Shown here one piece after another: positions 59,559-64,000 of a stretch of 64,000 nt of DNA. A program made the translations under genes and the position numbers. Under the pieces are notes generated by a model, which saw only the letters and a program-made list of their open reading frames with translations, did not search any database and had not been told where the DNA came from. Source of the DNA: Rhyacichthys aspro (taxonomy: Eukaryota > Chordata > Actinopteri > Gobiiformes > Rhyacichthyidae). Positions within the stretch are counted from its first letter, which is position 1, and each line of letters opens with the position of its first letter. The DNA lies in contig CM072156.1 in the NCBI GenBank assembly GCA_036850595.1, positions 17,556,326 through 17,620,325 on the forward strand. The letters are read 5' to 3'.

Positions 59559-62500
59559 GTGAGGGTTATATTCAGAGTCAGTATTAGAGTCAGTGTATAT
59601 AGAGTAGTGTTTGTTTTTGGCACAATTAAAATTCACTCCAAACAATATTCGATGGTTTGACATATTCAGTGATTTTGAAACAATGTACTGCTATCTGTAG
59701 ACATTTTAGGAAATTGTAGTGATCCCAGGACTGCCTACATTCACTGAAAATCTGAATTTAATTTTGAGCATTAAAGTTTAAAAATTGCTTGACTTTCCTT
59801 AAATTAGTGCGTCTCAAATGCGGACAGGCCAATTTTCCATCTTGTTTAACCTGGTCAATAATCATAACCATAACCATGTAATACTCAGCTGTGTTCACCA
59901 AATGTTTCACATCCTGTTTAGGAGGCTTAATCAGGGTTTCCATATTAAAAATGTTAGAGGTTGTGGAGGTCACAAAGACAAAAGGCCTTATGAGGGGGGT
60001 GGAAGCCCAGTGTGCCAGGGATGACAGACGCCAGGACCTGATTGGCCTGTTCCTGCTCGGATGGGATTCGCTGTCAACAGGTCCCAATTAGTCCAATCAG
60101 AGTGGAAGGAAACGGCACAGAAAGGATACTTTGTTAGTGCCACTGTTTGTGAAGCTGGAGGCAAAAACAAAACACAATCGGTAGCTCTTTTCTTCCCACC
60201 CCCGTTGGGCCACAGCAGACTGGATGGGGACAAATTAACAGAGCAGGATTTAAGCACAGTAGTGTGGCTTTGTTGACAGTACATGGTCCACATTGTTACA
60301 ACCTTTAGTGTTCGTGTTGATGTAAATATTACCATGTCTTTGTGTTTTTGAATAGCACTAAATGACCAGAGCCACTTCCTAAAACAAATTTGTCACCAGC
60401 CTTTGAAATGGGAACATAACAGACACAATCAAACAGCGGGCTGCATTTCTTCTGAGTTATTACTATTATTTACATGAGAAAAATGTACCCAATTTGCCAC
60501 ATTTGTGGAACAAGACAGAAAAAATACAAAATGTAATATGTAGTAAGGCTGTATAATGAGACCTCCAATAAATATCATGATTAACATTTACCATTAAGAC
60601 AATTATTTTGTCTTTTTTTGTCACATGCTTGAAGTCAGATGTTTTATTTTCTATCAAAGAGACAATTTCTTAATAGTTAAAACAAAGATACTTTAAAGTT
60701 CATTAATTGGATTATGGATTAAACATGCTTACATTGATGGTTCTGAATGCCCAAAAAGTCAAAGACAAAAAGAACTTGTTCATGTGTAATCCAATGCAGA
60801 TAATTGATCATGTATTAACATAACTAGGAACTAGTATCACATCAAGCAGGTAATGACTCTGGGACCCTGCCCTGACTAAGTCATCAGGCAGAGTTTAGTG
60901 AGTGATGGGACATTGACCTTTGACATGGGGAAGTCATTGAGTTAGAAAGACACTGAGGTCTGATTCATGGTTAAAAAATAAAGTCCTGATAACAGAGGAG
61001 GCAGAGGTGAGGATGGACAGGTAATTGGGCTGGTGAAGTATAGACATCTTTCTAACTCCGTCCTTCATTAGCCAAATTAGCTGAGCTGTCCGTGGGCTAA
61101 TGAACATGGCTGCATCACAGTTTGGTTTGTAATTCTTGGTCTAGACTTGGTTATATGTTACAGGCATAGTGTGACCATTACAAGGCTGTCTGGCTTCCAT
61201 AGGCACTAATATTATTCCAGACATCCAACTGGAGCGTGTTGTTGTCAGTGGCCACAGAAGAAGCCTCCCGTGGCTTTAGTCAGATGTTTTTTTCCCCCAA
61301 ATGTGCAGGGACCAGCTGTGTTAAGTAATGCTAGATTTTTAGATACACCTCGGATTTATGACACTGAAACTTATTTTGTAAATAAGTATAGTTCTTCAAG
61401 TCCATTCTCGAAGGAAGACACAATCTTGTTATGAGGTGCCAGTCACTGGGCTCTCTCATTGTAATGGATACACTTGGCTAGCAGGTTATTTTAGGGTTCA
61501 CAGGCACATCTAAGGGTCTCAAAGATGCCTGTTTTCTCTTTGGTACATCAAAAGGCTGACACCAAAGAATCTGTTTAAGATCAAAGCCTGGAGATCAAAC
61601 TGCATACAGACAGTGAATGTAGCCAGGTCTCAGTCACTGTCTGTCCCTAAAGCCATGCCCAGAGGACTGCATGAAACAAGCCTGCGGAGACTGGTTCCTA
61701 AGACACTGTACTGGTGGACCAGTACCAGGACAACAAGGCAACGAAACACAGGCCCTGCTATCTCTCCCCATTGCGATCCATAAAAAGATGTACTTTGGCT
61801 GGTCACACACTGCTGAGATCACCCTCTGGATCTGGTCTTCTCCTGAGTGAGCATTCACCAATTAATATTATTACATTTCCAAAACATTAAGCCTGAGGCA
61901 TTTTGTTTTTAACACACATTCTTACACGTCTAGTGAAAATAGTTGAAGACCCCCTTGAGGTTGGCACCGTGTGAGAAAGCAGGGGCTATGTTATTTTGTT
62001 TGGACTGTAATATTTACATGTCTGTCAAATGACTAGTTCAAGGAATCCCTGAGCAAACCAGACAATGTTTCTCAAAAGTTTAGTGCTTAATTTTCCTTTT
62101 CCGTGAGGGATTTTGGCACTTATCTGTAGTTCATTGGATCACTTTTCAAGAAGAGGAAGTTGGATGTATTTATCCTAAAGGTACATTCCTCCTGTTGGAC
62201 TGACTGACTTGATCCAAAGAGACCCTTGATGCTAAAAATGATGCACAAACTATTTTCTAAAGTACATCCGAGTTAAAGGCCAATAGACCCATCCTGCCAA
62301 TCAAACTTAATTTTAATAGAACAGCCTGTCTCTGGCCTGAAGCTGAGGGAGCTCCCAATGGTCCGTACCTGTCCAGCTCTGCCAAAAATAAAGTGGATGC
62401 TGAAGTTTGAATTGAACAACCCAGATAGTGCTATGAAACAGCAGGGAGCTATAGTCACCCTGTATACATTCACTGAATACACAGGCATGTCTCTGAAAGA

Positions 62501-64000
62501 GTTTGATGTGGGCTGTTAAGCATCCACCGCAATAAACGTTACACCTTCACAGTTTTAATAAGTCCCACTGCGCAGTTAAACCAGCAGCTCCTCTGTTATT
62601 CTTCCAGCAATGTTTAGCACAGGCCTGGTCTTTACTTGCTAACCACAGCTCTGCGGGACAACCCCATAATGCACACACACAGATGCACATGCTGAGAAAT
62701 ACCAGCCCGGCCTTGAAAATATCAACACCCCCTAAATCAATCTTAAATAATTTTTGTATGAGAATGGAAGTATTGATCTTATGAGAACAGGGCACCTTTC
62801 TCTTTTATACACACGCAGGCACAGGTCCATACTGTTGAATGTAATTCCCTTGAATGAATAATGTCACTTGGGAGTCTTAATCTGTAATTTATGGTCCAAC
62901 AAAAGCCACAGAGACAAGAACTTATGGCCTGTGAATTGTTTGTGTTAGCTTCCCCATAAAAGGCATCATCTTGTCAGCTCCAGCAGATTGTAGGTTTATG
63001 GTAAAGTAGGTTTAGTGTGTGTCTGAGGAGCCAGAGAGTCAGCTGCTGTCCATATGGAGATACCTTTCAGATGTCAGAGTAACATGAGAAATGATTGCAA
63101 TATTTATTCATTTATCTTTGACTTCTCCTTATTTGGGTCATTGAGGAATAGACTGAGGGTTATATCAGGTGCCTCTGGGTGTGAAGTACATGTACTTCAC
63201 TAGACAAGCTCCAGTTAGTCACAGGGCTGACACTATGTTTCAGTTTCATGAATACCTACAGGGTATTTATAGTTACCAAATTAACTATGTGTTCCAGTAG
63301 TTAAGATACCCACAAAGGCACAGATCAAATAATCTGTGGCTGGCGTGGATTAAACTCGCAGCCTGATGATATCCAGAGCTGAAATGCAATTGAATTGTAA
63401 AAAGTTTCTGTACCAATTACTTTTACAAAAAAGTAAAAATATAACAGATGGGTGATGGTGTATATTTACAAGCTTTAGACACCTGACTGACCATTTTCTT
63501 GACGAAACTAAGATTGATTGACTAAGATTGCATGTTCCAGTAATTACAGCAACTGTAATAGTGATTTTACCACTCACTGTCTATCAGTGTCTAGGCTATG
63601 CATACAATAAAAGCTATTGTGGAAACTCATTTCCTACTTTGGCCACCCATGCTAACTATAAATACACATTTATAAGCAGCTACTGAAATGTAAGGAGCTC
63701 TGGATTAAAGCACTCACCAAACACCATCACATGTGTTTTGAGAAAGACACCTCCTCGATGTCAGGAGTCAACATGATTAACGTCATAAACCAAATGGTAT
63801 TCTCATTAAACAAGCCACCCATGTATAATCTCCTGATTTACCACAAAAAGTTAATGACTAACTTTGAGGTAATTCAACGCTTCAAGTGATATATGGACTA
63901 TGACTTAGCTGCATTTGAGACACCAGCGTGCTTTAGCTTGTTTCCCAGGCTGTTTTTAGATCTGTTATGGTTGTGGGCATCAGTCATAATGCCAAGGTCA
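59559..64000. other. Right edge, no gene supported
   Basis: This stretch would be intron if the candidate exon ending at 59558 is real. It contains a perfect 20-base palindrome at 63181-63200. No exon or repeat family was recognised. Confidence 0.35.
63181..63200. repeat. Perfect 20-bp palindrome
   Basis: GTGAAGTACATGTACTTCAC equals its own reverse complement; the symmetry stops at both flanks. It could be a dimeric factor site or chance. Confidence 0.85.

Noticed and set aside
63350..63365. GGATTAAACTCGCAGCC, faintly like a reversed tRNA/SINE B box
   Set aside because: No matching A box or tRNA-like fold around it, and the match to the B-box consensus is weak.

Overview
The window is vertebrate nuclear DNA, almost certainly from a ray-finned (teleost) fish. 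It is AT-rich and intron-bearing, carries typical fish dispersed repeats, and holds one gene that can be recognised with certainty: tbx1, a T-box transcription factor gene, on the minus strand at the left end. There are no operons, tRNAs, rRNAs or CRISPR arrays.

Region 1-2300 lies beyond the tbx1 3' end. It contains three short open blocks bounded by splice-like signals on the plus strand (278-365, 1159-1228, 2109-2197). They may belong to a convergent neighbour or be chance; I could not identify a product.

Region 2302-10500 is tbx1. Eight coding exons could be assembled with GT-AG introns and consistent phases. A ninth coding segment is an alternative first exon that reads through into exon 2. 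Two N-termini are therefore possible: one of 502 residues starting at 10142, with an engrailed-homology-1 (eh1)-like motif, or 451 residues from an internal Met; and one of 460 residues starting at 8996. The T-box is complete and the C-terminal tail is the long TBX1C-like form. Intron 1, just upstream of the second start, holds a tight cluster of forkhead-type sites, an octamer and GATA sites, and is a candidate for the second promoter or enhancer.

Region 10500-64000 is a long stretch 5' of tbx1 with no recognisable protein-coding gene. This is the usual setting for a developmental regulator with distant enhancers. I could support the following there: a diverged direct repeat pair (18927-19406 and 21566-22071); a short two-exon transcript-like unit with a poly(A) signal (29681-30015); a common teleost dispersed repeat (35011-35220); a weak candidate exon (43438-43521); a palindromic tandem repeat (50115-50220); a complete non-autonomous hAT element with 8-bp target duplication (51564-52040); and a TATA-box promoter followed by a candidate first exon encoding a signal-peptide-like N-terminus (59342-59558). 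Several GC-richer blocks, notably 14190-14600, look like possible conserved non-coding elements, but this cannot be tested without an alignment.
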